DNA of 64,000 nucleotides from positions 86,321-150,320 of the forward strand of contig JAWKLD010000003.1 in assembly GCA_041392855.1 (NCBI GenBank). Reading direction: 5' to 3'. Origin of the DNA: Flavipsychrobacter sp. (GTDB lineage Bacteria; Bacteroidota; Bacteroidia; Chitinophagales; Chitinophagaceae). Every line of letters begins with the position of its first letter. Position 1 is the first letter of the stretch. Both the position numbers and the translations under genes were made by a program. Under the pieces are notes generated by a model. It was not told the DNA's origin, did not search any database, and saw nothing but the letters and a program-made list of their open reading frames with translations. This document shows, piece after piece, positions 51,358-59,898 of this stretch.

Positions 51358-51981
51358 TTACACAAGTACTATTTTATTTCTGCCCAAGGTTACTAAACCC
51401 TCATGCTCCATTTGCTTTAGCAACCTAGAAACCACTACACGTGCGGTTCCTAACTCATCTGCAAGCTCCTGATGGGTAATATGTATTTCCGAGCTATTTG
51501 ATAATTTTTTCTTTTCCTTAAGGAAATCTAATATCCTATCATCTATCTTTTTGAAAGCTACGGCGTTAACTACAGATAGTAATTCTTCAAATCTTTTATG
51601 GTAAAGCTTAAATATATAATCCAGCCATTCTGTATGATCCTTTAATAGCTCTCGTGTTTTTTCTACTGAAATGAAAAGAATTTCAACTTCTTCTTCTGCA
51701 ATAGCCTTTACCTTGCTCTTATCTTGATGTATCCCTCCTAAAAACGACATGATGCAACTCTCTCCGGGCTTTATATAATAAAGTAACAGCTCTCTACCAT
51801 CTTCATCTGCTCTCATTACTCTAATACTACCTTGCAGCACTATAGGTATAGCATGTATATAGCTATCTTCGTTCATTATCATTTCACCTTCCTTATAAGT
51901 CTTTATTGTTCCATACTCATAAAGCTTCTCCTTCATTTGAGGAGAAAAGGTCAATCCATCATTTAACTCTGTTGGCATCAT
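51358..51981 (-). CDS. Crp/Fnr-family transcriptional regulator
   Basis: 207 residues. Cyclic-nucleotide-binding-like domain (YKEGEMIMNEDSYIHAIPIV, IRVMRADEDGRELLLYYIKP) and winged helix-turn-helix (THQELADELGTARVVVSRLL). The Fnr iron-sulfur Cys set is absent; the only Cys is in GESCIMSF near residue 76. It sits between the sulfur operon (63 bases downstream, same strand) and the divergent exporter, so it probably controls both. A redox or persulfide signal through the one Cys is possible. Confidence 0.85.
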   Translation of the reverse strand: MMPTELNDGLTFSPQMKEKLYEYGTIKTYKEGEMIMNEDSYIHAIPIVLQGSIRVMRADEDGRELLLYYIKPGESCIMSFLGGIHQDKSKVKAIAEEEVEILFISVEKTRELLKDHTEWLDYIFKLYHKRFEELLSVVNAVAFKKIDDRILDFLKEKKKLSNSSEIHITHQELADELGTARVVVSRLLKQMEHEGLVTLGRNKIVLV

Positions 51982-52108
51982 ATTTCTTATATGTAACTAT
52001 TGTTGCTTAATATCCTTTAAAATTGCTCTTTTTTTGCAAAATAGAAACTGACATTCATCATATTAAGATACTTACATTAAAAGTATTTTTACATTAATAT
52101 ATAGCAAC
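51982..52108. promoter_or_regulatory. Divergent control region of the sulfur island
   Basis: Contains ATACTT-N7-AAGTAT (52068-52086), and TTACATTA twice (52072 and 52089, 17 bp apart). TATTTTTA at 52084-52091 may be the plus-strand minus-7 box. Operator assignment is tentative. Confidence 0.35.
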
Positions 52109-52894
52109 TTGGAAATTATAGGTTATATAGCATCGGTATTCATAGGTTTATCACTAGGGTTAATTGGTGGCGGTGGCTCCATCCTCACAGTTCCCCTATT
52201 GGCCTATCTATTTGGTATTGAGCCAACTACAGCTACTTCTTACTCCCTATTTATTGTAGGTAGTGCAAGCCTCATAGGTGCGTGGAGAAATTATAATAAA
52301 GGTTATGTTGATATAAAGACATCTTTATTATTCGGGGTAACCTCTGTCACTACCGTTTTTCTTACTCGCAAATTCATTATACCTATTATACCTGAGCATA
52401 TTGCCTCTATAGGTAGTTTTGACATCAATCGTTCCCTACTTACAATGGTACTATTTGCCATACTCATGCTTCTAGCCTCCATTAAAATGATAAAAGGAGG
52501 CAAAACAGTGGAACATTTTGATAATAAGACATCTATAGGAATGCTTGTGTTATATGGTATTGGCATAGGATTGGTTACTGGATTTCTAGGTGCTGGCGGA
52601 GGTTTTTTGATCATTCCTGCTCTTATATTCTTTGTAGGTCTTAATATGAAGACTGCCATTGGCACATCCTTATCAATCATTGCCTTGAATTCTTTGATAG
52701 GCTTTACAGGAGATATTGGGAACATTGCTATTGACTGGGTATTCCTACTCACCATAACGGCAATATCTATAATAGGTATATTTATAGGTATACAAATGGG
52801 CAAAAAGATAGAAGGTGCTAAACTGAAAAAGGGGTTTGGTTGGTTTGTCTTAATAATGGGCGTCTATATCATTATAAAGGAAATCATTATGTAG
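52109..52894 (+). CDS. TauE/SafE-family sulfite/sulfur-anion exporter
   Basis: 261 residues with a TTG start; MEIIGYIASVFIGLSLGLIG is a normal N-terminus of the family and no ATG fits. About eight membrane helices in two repeats, each beginning with a Gly-rich motif: LGLIGGGGSILTVPLLAYL near 16-34 and LVTGFLGAGGGFLIIPALIF near 153-172. The family exports sulfite and related anions. Its place between a Crp-like regulator and a persulfide dioxygenase suggests that it removes sulfite made by that enzyme. Confidence 0.9.
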   Translation: MEIIGYIASVFIGLSLGLIGGGGSILTVPLLAYLFGIEPTTATSYSLFIVGSASLIGAWRNYNKGYVDIKTSLLFGVTSVTTVFLTRKFIIPIIPEHIASIGSFDINRSLLTMVLFAILMLLASIKMIKGGKTVEHFDNKTSIGMLVLYGIGIGLVTGFLGAGGGFLIIPALIFFVGLNMKTAIGTSLSIIALNSLIGFTGDIGNIAIDWVFLLTITAISIIGIFIGIQMGKKIEGAKLKKGFGWFVLIMGVYIIIKEIIM

Positions 52895-52978
52895 CATAGG
52901 AGTGTGATATAAGTTACAAACAGAACAACGAAACGATAAGATATTTGTAAAAATTAAAACGAATAAAACATATACAAG

Positions 52979-54388
52979 ATGAAAATAGAACAGATCTATA
53001 CAGGATGTTTAGCACAAGGAGCCTATTATATTGAAAGTAATGGGCAAGCAGCTATCATCGACCCATTGAGAGAAGTACAACCTTACCTTGACCGTGCTAA
53101 AAAAGATGGTGCGACAATAAAATATGTTTTCGAAACGCACTTCCATGCTGATTTCGTTTCAGGACATATAGACTTGGCAAAGAAGTCGGGCGGACAAATT
53201 GTATACGGCCCTACAGCACAACCCAACTTTGATGCATTGATCGCAACAGATGGTCAGGTATTCGAACTAGGTGCTATCAAGATCAAGGCATTGCATACTC
53301 CCGGGCATACTATGGAGAGCACATGCTACCTACTAAGTGATGAGCAAGGGAAAGATGTAGCTCTATTTAGTGGAGATACTTTATTCATAGGAGATGTTGG
53401 CCGTCCTGACTTAGCACAAAAAGCAGCACATATGACTCAAGAAGAGTTGGCTGGTACTTTATATGAATCATTACACAGCAAGATCATGCCTCTTGCTAAC
53501 GATATTATCGTTTATCCTGCACATGGTGCCGGTAGTGCTTGTGGCAAGAATATGAGTAAAGAAACTACTGATACATTAGGACATCAGAAAGAAACCAACT
53601 ATGCTCTGCAGGACATGCCTAAGGAAGAGTTTATCAAACAAGTAGTAACAGGCCTTATGCCTCCTCCCAAATACTTCCCACTCAATGTGATGATGAACAA
53701 GGAAGGTTATGATAGCATTGACACGGTCTTAGAACGTGGACTACAAGCAATGACACCGGACGCTTTTGAAGCTGCGGCAAATGAAACAGGTGCTATAGTA
53801 TTAGACACGCGCGATCCTCAGGTATTTGCTCAAGGCTTTATCCCTAACGCTATCAATATTGGTATCAACGGAGGCTTTGCCCCTTGGGTAGGTGCACTGA
53901 TACCAGATATTAAACAACAGCTACTTATTGTTGCAGAAGATGGAAAAGAAGAAGAAGTAGTAACGAGACTAGCTCGTGTAGGTTATGATAATGCTATTGG
54001 CTTCTTAAAAGGAGGATGTGAAGCATGGAAAGCAGCAGGTAAAGAATGCGACAGCATTAGATCGGTAACGGCTGATGACCTTGCTGTAGCAATTAGCAAT
54101 GGAGCCAATGTACTTGATGTAAGAAAAGAAAGTGAGTTTTTTAGTGAGCATATAGTAGGTGTTGAGAATCTGCCTCTAGACTATATTAACGATCGTATGT
54201 CTGAAGTAGATAAAGACAAAACCTATTATGTACACTGTGCAGGAGGCTACCGTTCTATGATATTCACTTCTATATTGAGGGCTAGAGGTTATGAAAACCT
54301 TATAGATGTAAAAGGTGGATTCAAAGCTATAAAAGAGAGTGGCAAGTTTGACATTACAGATTATGTATGTCCAACAACAATGCTGTAG
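52979..54388 (+). CDS. CstB-like persulfide dioxygenase with two rhodanese domains
   Basis: 469 residues. N-terminal metallo-beta-lactamase fold of persulfide dioxygenases: ETHFHADFVSGH near 52-63, HTPGHTMEST near 109-118 and SGDTLFIGDVGRPDLA near 134-149. A middle rhodanese-like domain (about 255-355) has LLIVAEDGKEEE where the active Cys loop should be, so it looks inactive. The C-terminal rhodanese (about 365-460) keeps VHCAGGYRS. This order matches CstB of Staphylococcus aureus, which turns persulfides into sulfite and thiosulfate. Follows TauE/SafE by 84 bases. Confidence 0.88.
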   Translation: MKIEQIYTGCLAQGAYYIESNGQAAIIDPLREVQPYLDRAKKDGATIKYVFETHFHADFVSGHIDLAKKSGGQIVYGPTAQPNFDALIATDGQVFELGAIKIKALHTPGHTMESTCYLLSDEQGKDVALFSGDTLFIGDVGRPDLAQKAAHMTQEELAGTLYESLHSKIMPLANDIIVYPAHGAGSACGKNMSKETTDTLGHQKETNYALQDMPKEEFIKQVVTGLMPPPKYFPLNVMMNKEGYDSIDTVLERGLQAMTPDAFEAAANETGAIVLDTRDPQVFAQGFIPNAINIGINGGFAPWVGALIPDIKQQLLIVAEDGKEEEVVTRLARVGYDNAIGFLKGGCEAWKAAGKECDSIRSVTADDLAVAISNGANVLDVRKESEFFSEHIVGVENLPLDYINDRMSEVDKDKTYYVHCAGGYRSMIFTSILRARGYENLIDVKGGFKAIKESGKFDITDYVCPTTML

Positions 54389-54404
54389 TATAGTATTATT
54401 GCAA

Positions 54405-54458
54405 AGCCAATAAAAGAGGGTGTTTTTACGCTCCCCCTCTTTTATTGGCTTTTGTGTT
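54405..54458 (+). terminator. Strong terminator
   Basis: AGCCAATAAAAGAGGG (54405-54420) pairs perfectly with CCCTCTTTTATTGGCT (54435-54450), 14-base loop, followed by TTTGTGTTTTTT. Confidence 0.9.
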
Positions 54459-54522
54459 TTTTGTGTATCTTAAATCAGTTGTAATATATATGTGCACTAC
54501 ATATTACGTACAGTAACGTATA

Positions 54523-56538
54523 ATGAATTTAGGAGTAAGAAAAATACATCTAATATCAAAGATTGCCGGATGGTTCGTTATACTCATCTGCGCTATAGTA
54601 CTACTTGGGTGGCAGTTTAACATAGAGAGTTTTAAACGTGTCTTACCTGGTTTTCCTGTAATGACCCCTTTAACAGCTTGTATTTTACTATCGTTTGCAC
54701 TTCCCCTTACTATTACCTGGTCCAAAAACATAAAGTATTCTATCCCTGTTAAAATTCTTGTCTATACACTGGCTTCACTGGGTTTAGCAATATCGTTATG
54801 GACGTCTACACAATATATCATCAACCTGCCTCCCAGCATAGAGTTGATCCTTTACAAAGAGCAGGTGCTATCGTTGGGTAATCTTTACCCCGGCAGACCA
54901 TCACCCCACACTATTATAACAGGTATACTTATATACACATCGTTGGCTCTTTCGTTTTCCGAACAGAGGAAACATAATCGCCTATCTGCAGTTATTGCAT
55001 CTATTGCGGCAATAGTACCATGGTTAGCCCTGTTTGGTTATACCAGTACAGTTATACCTTTTTTCGCTACCAGATCTGATTTTCAAACAGGCATTTCAAT
55101 ACTTACCTCTATCAGCTATTTAGTTTTGATCCTCGGTATCATGGCACGCAACCCCAATCATGGCATCTTCCATATTTGGTTTTCTTCCAACAGTGCAGGC
55201 AGGCTAGTAAGATCCTTAATACCCGCTATTATTATAGCACAATTAGCATTAGGGTGGGCAGTACTATACCAAGAACAATTAGGGCTATATACCACCAATG
55301 ACAGTCATGGCATTCTGCTAGGTGTTACTAATATTGTCTATATCATTATCATTCTTTGGGCAAGTACATTACTCTATAAGCGTGAGCAGCTAAAAGAAAG
55401 AACAAACCAGCAACAAAAGTCTATGATCGCTCAACTAAGACGTTCGGAAGAGCGCTTTAGAAGCCTGACCAAATATGCCCCATATGGAATAATGATAGTA
55501 GACAATGATGGTAATATCCAATTTGTTAATCAACAAATAGAAAGATTGTTTGGATACAATGAAGCAGAAATAATAAACAACCCTATTGAGCTTTTGGTAC
55601 CAGACAGATACCGAACTACGCACACCCAGCACAAAAAAGATTATCTACAAAAACCTTCAACTCGCCAAATGGGATCTAGCAATATGGACCTAATGGCTAA
55701 ACGTAAAGATGGTAGTGAGTTTTTTGTAGACATAGCCTTGTCTGCTATTAATACAGAAACTGAAGGTGAGCGTTTTACATTGGCTATTGTTAGAGACATT
55801 ACTGAGAAAAAACAAGTAGAACAAGAAAGAAGACGATACACTACTGAACTAGAACAAAAAAACAAAGAGCTGGAACAATTTGCTTACATCACCTCTCACG
55901 ATCTTCAAGAACCTCTGCGCTCCATGTCAGGCTTTATAGACTTGCTGGAACAAGAATACCGTGACAAACTAGACGAGCAAGCTCATACTTATATAGACTT
56001 TATCTCTTCATCCTCTACACGACTGAGCACACTTATACACGATCTACTTTGCTATACCAAAATAGGTAGTAAAAGAGACAAAATACAAGTAAACTGTAAC
56101 AAGTTAGTAGCCGAAGTTCTACAAGACTTAACAGCGAGCATTAACGAGACCAATGCTACTATAGAAGTTGCTTCGCTACCAACTATTACAGCTATTAATA
56201 CCGACATCCGCTTACTTTTTCAAAACCTCATAAGTAATGCGCTGAAGTATCGAAAAAAAGATACGAACCCAATAGTAAAGATCAACTGTACACAAAGAGA
56301 ACATGATTGGCTATTTAGTATAGAAGATAACGGCATCGGCATTGATGAAAAATACCAAGAGAAAGTCTTTATAATTTTCCAACGATTGCACTTACAATCA
56401 GAATATGCAGGAACGGGTATTGGTCTGTCACAATGCAAAAAAATAGTTGAACTGCACGAAGGAATTATTTATCTTGATTCTGTAATAGGTAAGGGCACTA
56501 CATTCTTTTTTACTATTCCTAATAATTTAAGTAACTAA
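54523..56538 (+). CDS. Membrane PAS-domain sensor histidine kinase
   Basis: 671 residues. About eight membrane helices to residue 285, a PAS domain near 310-425 (RFRSLTKYAPYGIMIVDNDG, FGYNEAEIINNPIELLVP), a coiled linker, HisKA with phospho-acceptor His459 (YITSHDLQEPLRSMSGFIDL) and HATPase (FQNLISNALKYRKKDT; EDNGIGID; GTGIGLSQCKKIVELH). The His-box form HDLQEPL is common in phytochrome-like kinases. The stop overlaps the start of a lone receiver gene (TAATG), its likely partner. Confidence 0.92.
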   Translation: MNLGVRKIHLISKIAGWFVILICAIVLLGWQFNIESFKRVLPGFPVMTPLTACILLSFALPLTITWSKNIKYSIPVKILVYTLASLGLAISLWTSTQYIINLPPSIELILYKEQVLSLGNLYPGRPSPHTIITGILIYTSLALSFSEQRKHNRLSAVIASIAAIVPWLALFGYTSTVIPFFATRSDFQTGISILTSISYLVLILGIMARNPNHGIFHIWFSSNSAGRLVRSLIPAIIIAQLALGWAVLYQEQLGLYTTNDSHGILLGVTNIVYIIIILWASTLLYKREQLKERTNQQQKSMIAQLRRSEERFRSLTKYAPYGIMIVDNDGNIQFVNQQIERLFGYNEAEIINNPIELLVPDRYRTTHTQHKKDYLQKPSTRQMGSSNMDLMAKRKDGSEFFVDIALSAINTETEGERFTLAIVRDITEKKQVEQERRRYTTELEQKNKELEQFAYITSHDLQEPLRSMSGFIDLLEQEYRDKLDEQAHTYIDFISSSSTRLSTLIHDLLCYTKIGSKRDKIQVNCNKLVAEVLQDLTASINETNATIEVASLPTITAINTDIRLLFQNLISNALKYRKKDTNPIVKINCTQREHDWLFSIEDNGIGIDEKYQEKVFIIFQRLHLQSEYAGTGIGLSQCKKIVELHEGIIYLDSVIGKGTTFFFTIPNNLSN

Positions 56539-56957
56539 TGGATAGCATATTAGGCTGTACTTTATTAATAGATGACGACCAGTCAACTAACTTTATCAAC
56601 AAAATGCTCATAACAAGAGCAAATTGTAGTCATAAAATTGTTACTCAAAACACAGGGCTTCATGCCATAGAGTTCATAAAAAGTAACATAGAGGCAGATT
56701 GTGATAAACCCATACTCATCATGCTGGACCTAAACATGCCAATTATGAATGGGTGGGAATTTCTTGAAGAATACGAACAGCTTGGGCTGTTTCATCAAAA
56801 AGACATAAGGCTGATAGTGTTGACCACATCAATAAACCCAGACGATATTGAAAGAGCAAAAAACACTAATTTGGTGCATAGTTTTATCAACAAACCCCTG
56901 ACAGCACAAAAACTCGATACTATTTTACACAATACTTTTCCTGAATATTATAGCTAA
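56538..56957 (+). CDS. Single-domain response regulator (receiver only)
   Basis: 139 residues. Acidic triad IDDDQS at 11-16, phosphorylated Asp64 (IMLDLNMPIMNGWEFL), Thr in VLTTS and Lys in NKPLTAQ. No output domain, so it acts by protein contact or as a phosphate relay. Translationally coupled to the PAS kinase by a one-base overlap. Confidence 0.92.
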   Translation: MDSILGCTLLIDDDQSTNFINKMLITRANCSHKIVTQNTGLHAIEFIKSNIEADCDKPILIMLDLNMPIMNGWEFLEEYEQLGLFHQKDIRLIVLTTSINPDDIERAKNTNLVHSFINKPLTAQKLDTILHNTFPEYYS

Positions 56958-57013
56958 AACAACCCTTTAAGGGCAGCAACTAAACATTACAAATAAAAAT
57001 CTCTAAAAAAGGA

Positions 57014-57044
57014 TTTGGTGAAATAAAAAACGTAACTATCTTTG
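57014..57044 (+). promoter_or_regulatory. Consensus Bacteroidota promoter for tRNA-Val
   Basis: TTTG at 57014-57017, 19-bp spacer, TATCTTTG at 57037-57044: an exact match to TTTG-N19-TAnnTTTG. A small hairpin TCCCTTCGAGGGA (57047-57060) follows before the tRNA. Confidence 0.8.
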
Positions 57045-57068
57045 CAATCCCTTCGAGGGAAAAAGGAT

Positions 57069-57143
57069 GGAGGCATAGCTCAGTTGGTTCAGAGCATCTG
57101 CCTTACAAGCAGAGGGTCCGCGGTTCGAATCCGTGTGCCTCCA
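57069..57143 (+). tRNA. tRNA-Val (anticodon TAC)
   Basis: 75 nt. Acceptor stem GGAGGCA/TGCCTCC with discriminator A57143; D arm with GCTC...GAGC; anticodon stem TCTGC/GCAGA around loop CTTACAA, anticodon TAC at 57104-57106; T arm with GGTTCGAATCC. CCA is not encoded (CACA follows), so it is added after transcription. Confidence 0.95.
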
Positions 57144-57295
57144 CAGAGAATCAAGGAGTTACGACAGAATATGTTGTAGCTCCTTTTTCATTTAGCAGAA
57201 TATATGGCTGGTACACCCACACCTTTCATACCATTACCTGCCTTCCTTAATAGCCTTGTGTTACTTTCATTACACAATTGGCCTTTATATTATCC

Positions 57296-57303
57296 TACCT
57301 TTG
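57296..57303 (+). promoter_or_regulatory. Minus-7 box of the thioredoxin gene
   Basis: TACCTTTG is an exact TAnnTTTG match, 18 bases before the ATG at 57321. ATTG at 57277-57280 is 15 bp upstream, short of the consensus spacer. Confidence 0.5.
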
Positions 57304-57320
57304 CAGAAAATATATAAGAA

Positions 57321-57698
57321 ATGGCTACAGTACAGCTTACAACAGCAGAATTTAAAGAGAAAGTATTTGACTACGAGAACAATAAAGAGTGGAAATATAC
57401 AGGTGCATTACCCGCTATAATAGACTTTTATGCAGACTGGTGTGGCCCATGCAAAATGGTAGCCCCAATTCTAGAAGACCTTTCTAATGAATATGACGGC
57501 AAACTTATCATCTACAAGGTAGATACAGAGGTAGAGCAAGAGCTATCTGCAGTTTTCAGGATACAGAGCATACCTTCCATACTTTTCATTCCTACCGAAG
57601 GGCAACCTATGATGCAACCCGGAGCTTTGCCTAAACATGTATTAAAAGAGATCATAGAAGAGCACTTGGTAAAAGAGAATACAGCTAACGAAAGTTAG
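57321..57698 (+). CDS. Thioredoxin-family protein
   Basis: 125 residues, cytoplasmic. Active site DWCGPCKMVAPILEDLS near 43-60, cis-Pro loop QSIPSILFIP. The N-terminal ~30 residues extend the usual thioredoxin fold (FKEKVFDYENNKEWKYTG). Single gene after tRNA-Val with its own promoter; distinct from the two thioredoxins in the sulfur island. Confidence 0.88.
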   Translation: MATVQLTTAEFKEKVFDYENNKEWKYTGALPAIIDFYADWCGPCKMVAPILEDLSNEYDGKLIIYKVDTEVEQELSAVFRIQSIPSILFIPTEGQPMMQPGALPKHVLKEIIEEHLVKENTANES

Positions 57699-57737
57699 AA
57701 TTTATCAAGGGCAGTGCTGCGTATTTGTAAATAAGAA

Positions 57738-57747
57738 TGCATCTTTG
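57738..57747 (+). promoter_or_regulatory. Minus-7 box (GCATCTTTG) of the decarboxylase gene
   Basis: TGCATCTTTG carries the same GCATCTTTG word as the array-controlled small genes, 25 bases before the ATG at 57772. There is no GTTAA array here, so the word is a promoter element and not by itself the regulon marker. Confidence 0.5.
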
Positions 57748-57771
57748 CACCCGCTTAAGCATTTTCGCATA

Positions 57772-59289
57772 ATGATGAACATGAAGAAAGGGCCTCTTAC
57801 TACGCACCCCATAGCTGACAACTTTAAGGAATGGAGCACACATGTTAATGGCAAGCAGTTTCTTGACCAACTGGCACGCCATGCCTATAGAGTATGCCAT
57901 TACGATGCTGTGGAAGATAACTATGACGAGTTTCATAAACATTTTGGGCAACATGGCACAATACACTTTGCTGTAAAGGCAAGTGCAGAACCCAGTGTTT
58001 TAAAAGTACTTATTGCCAAAGGTGCAGGCTTTGAAATTGCAACATATAGCGAATTAAGAATACTAATAGAATGTGGACTCCCTAAATCGGAGATCGGCAA
58101 AAGAGTAAACTTTGGACAAACGCAAAAGGAAAGAGCCGACATCAAAAAAGCATTGATAGATGGCATCAGGAGCTTCTCTACAGACAACATTCATGACATC
58201 AGAATACTGAACGAAGAGATAGAGAACCTAGATATTAGGAACGAAGAAGTACGTTTGTTATTAAGGCTCTTTAATGCCGAAGGCAGTAGCTCGGGCGATG
58301 GATTTTCGCAGTCGTTCAATAAAAGGTATGGTGTAGATAATGAGGAAGCGCTAGAGCTGGCACAAAACATTCTAGACTACGGTATGACCTTGGCCGGATT
58401 TACCTTTCATCCGGGAAGCGGCTCTAATACCCCTACCCTTTGGGATTATGGCATAACCAACGCAGCACTACTTACTAAGACCATAAAAGAAAAACATGGC
58501 ATTGAGGTAGAAGAGCTTAACTTAAGTGGCGGCTACGATCCCGCTGTTGCCATAAGCACATATAGCGACCATATACTACCCAAAATAGAAGAGGTGTATA
58601 AAGCACAAGGGCTTTCATTACCTCAACGTATAGATACAGAACCGGGCAGGTGGCTGGTTGCCAATACAGAAGTATTGATAGGTAAGGTGTCTAACATCAA
58701 AATAAATAAAGACGGCACTAGAATAGTAACTCTAACAACCGGCGTTTCTGAAAATGGAACACTAACAGGACTCGGGTTAGCCTACGATTATTTCATACTC
58801 AAATATGGTAAAGCTCACAAGCTGGAAAAACGTGCCGAACTAAAAGGCAATATTCATGGCAGAGCATGTGCTGACTTTGATGTGTCAGAAGAAGACACGG
58901 CTATACCTGAAGAGCTGCACCCCGACAACCCGATCGCAGACAATGTCTTTGTGGTAATACATGGTGCTGGTGCTTACTCTCACTATATGGAACGTAACTT
59001 CTGGTGTGGTATCATTCCTCCTATGAAGATGAATTATGATGACTTCAAGAAATGTATCACAACAGAGGAGAATTATGAAATGGCTATCGTCAACTCATAT
59101 GCAGAGCGTTCAGGACTACCATTAAAAAATGCAATGACCTATATTACTGATAGAACAAATGAAGCTTTAGGTCAAATAAAAGGTGCAGACATTGCTAATA
59201 TTTTGGACAACCCACAACTGCTCAACAAACTAGGCATGCATATACTACATAGTGTTGCAGACTTCGTACACAAGCACAATAAGGAATAA
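57772..59289 (+). CDS. Fold-III PLP-dependent amino-acid decarboxylase
   Basis: 505 residues from the ATG at 57772 (57781 also possible; a TTG at 57745 lies in the promoter box). Alanine-racemase-type barrel with PLP lysine in HFAVKASAEPSVL near 66-78, the phosphate loop FTFHPGSGSNT near 214-224, EPGRWLVANTEVLIGK near 290-305, and the dimer-interface Cys in HGRACADFD near 363-371. This is the ornithine/arginine/diaminopimelate decarboxylase group. It is shorter than biosynthetic arginine decarboxylase and longer than LysA or ornithine decarboxylase, with an extra C-terminal ~60 residues; substrate not assigned. Confidence 0.8.
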   Translation: MMNMKKGPLTTHPIADNFKEWSTHVNGKQFLDQLARHAYRVCHYDAVEDNYDEFHKHFGQHGTIHFAVKASAEPSVLKVLIAKGAGFEIATYSELRILIECGLPKSEIGKRVNFGQTQKERADIKKALIDGIRSFSTDNIHDIRILNEEIENLDIRNEEVRLLLRLFNAEGSSSGDGFSQSFNKRYGVDNEEALELAQNILDYGMTLAGFTFHPGSGSNTPTLWDYGITNAALLTKTIKEKHGIEVEELNLSGGYDPAVAISTYSDHILPKIEEVYKAQGLSLPQRIDTEPGRWLVANTEVLIGKVSNIKINKDGTRIVTLTTGVSENGTLTGLGLAYDYFILKYGKAHKLEKRAELKGNIHGRACADFDVSEEDTAIPEELHPDNPIADNVFVVIHGAGAYSHYMERNFWCGIIPPMKMNYDDFKKCITTEENYEMAIVNSYAERSGLPLKNAMTYITDRTNEALGQIKGADIANILDNPQLLNKLGMHILHSVADFVHKHNKE

Positions 59290-59290
59290 T

Positions 59291-59898
59291 TCATTTGTTA
59301 TTCACCATTGTCCTAAAGGTGAGATTCACTCTCGGCGTGCTTACTTTTTTAGTAGTTGGCAACCTGTGGTGCCAATGATCTTGTGTGACACCCTTCATTG
59401 CGAGCAGACTACCTGCCTCCAATACCAATGGCACTTTATACTTAGTGGCTTTATGTTTGAAAAGGAATCGCCTTGTTGCACCAAAACTTAAGGATGCTAT
59501 AGTACCTTTTTCTTCCAATGTTTTTTCATCATCACTATGCCAAGCCATACCTTCCTCTCCTGTATGGTAAAGGTTTAATAGACAGGAATTATAACTACCC
59601 CTGTTATTTCTTCAACTAGAGCCTTAAGTTCTAACAACTCTTTTGTCCACGCCAACGCTTGTTTAGTAACATTAGAGTAGGTGTAACCATAATCATCATC
59701 TCCATACCAAGCTACTTTTCGTTTGGTAATTATTCTTTTACCAAAAATTATTGCCTCATCATGTTGCCAAGCAATATTATTAAAGAGATACTTGAAATAC
59801 ATAGAGGACATATGCTCATCAAGTACCTTACCATAATAAGTTACCACACCATCATAGGGCAATATATTCTCTATCATATCATCATATAAAGTCATCAC
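59291..59898 (-). pseudogene. alkB-like 2-oxoglutarate dioxygenase, split by a frameshift
   Basis: Two frames make up one AlkB protein. The first (59575-59898) has the N-terminal part (YGKVLDEHMSSMYFKYLF, ending GVVIIPVY then stop). The second (59291 to about 59590) continues NSCLLNLYHTGEEGMAWHSD, with the iron ligands His and Asp of WHSDDE, then SLSFGATRRFLFKH, the distal His region, and RVNLTFR with the 2-oxoglutarate Arg. Adding one base near 59589-59593 would join them as VV-YNSCLLNLY. The family repairs alkylated DNA. The start overlaps the ada-like gene by 4 bases (ATGA), as in a repair operon. A sequencing error cannot be excluded. Confidence 0.8.

Noticed and set aside
57745..57771. 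TTG start for the PLP decarboxylase
   Set aside because: The TTG is part of the GCATCTTTG promoter box; the ATG at 57772 gives a normal leader.
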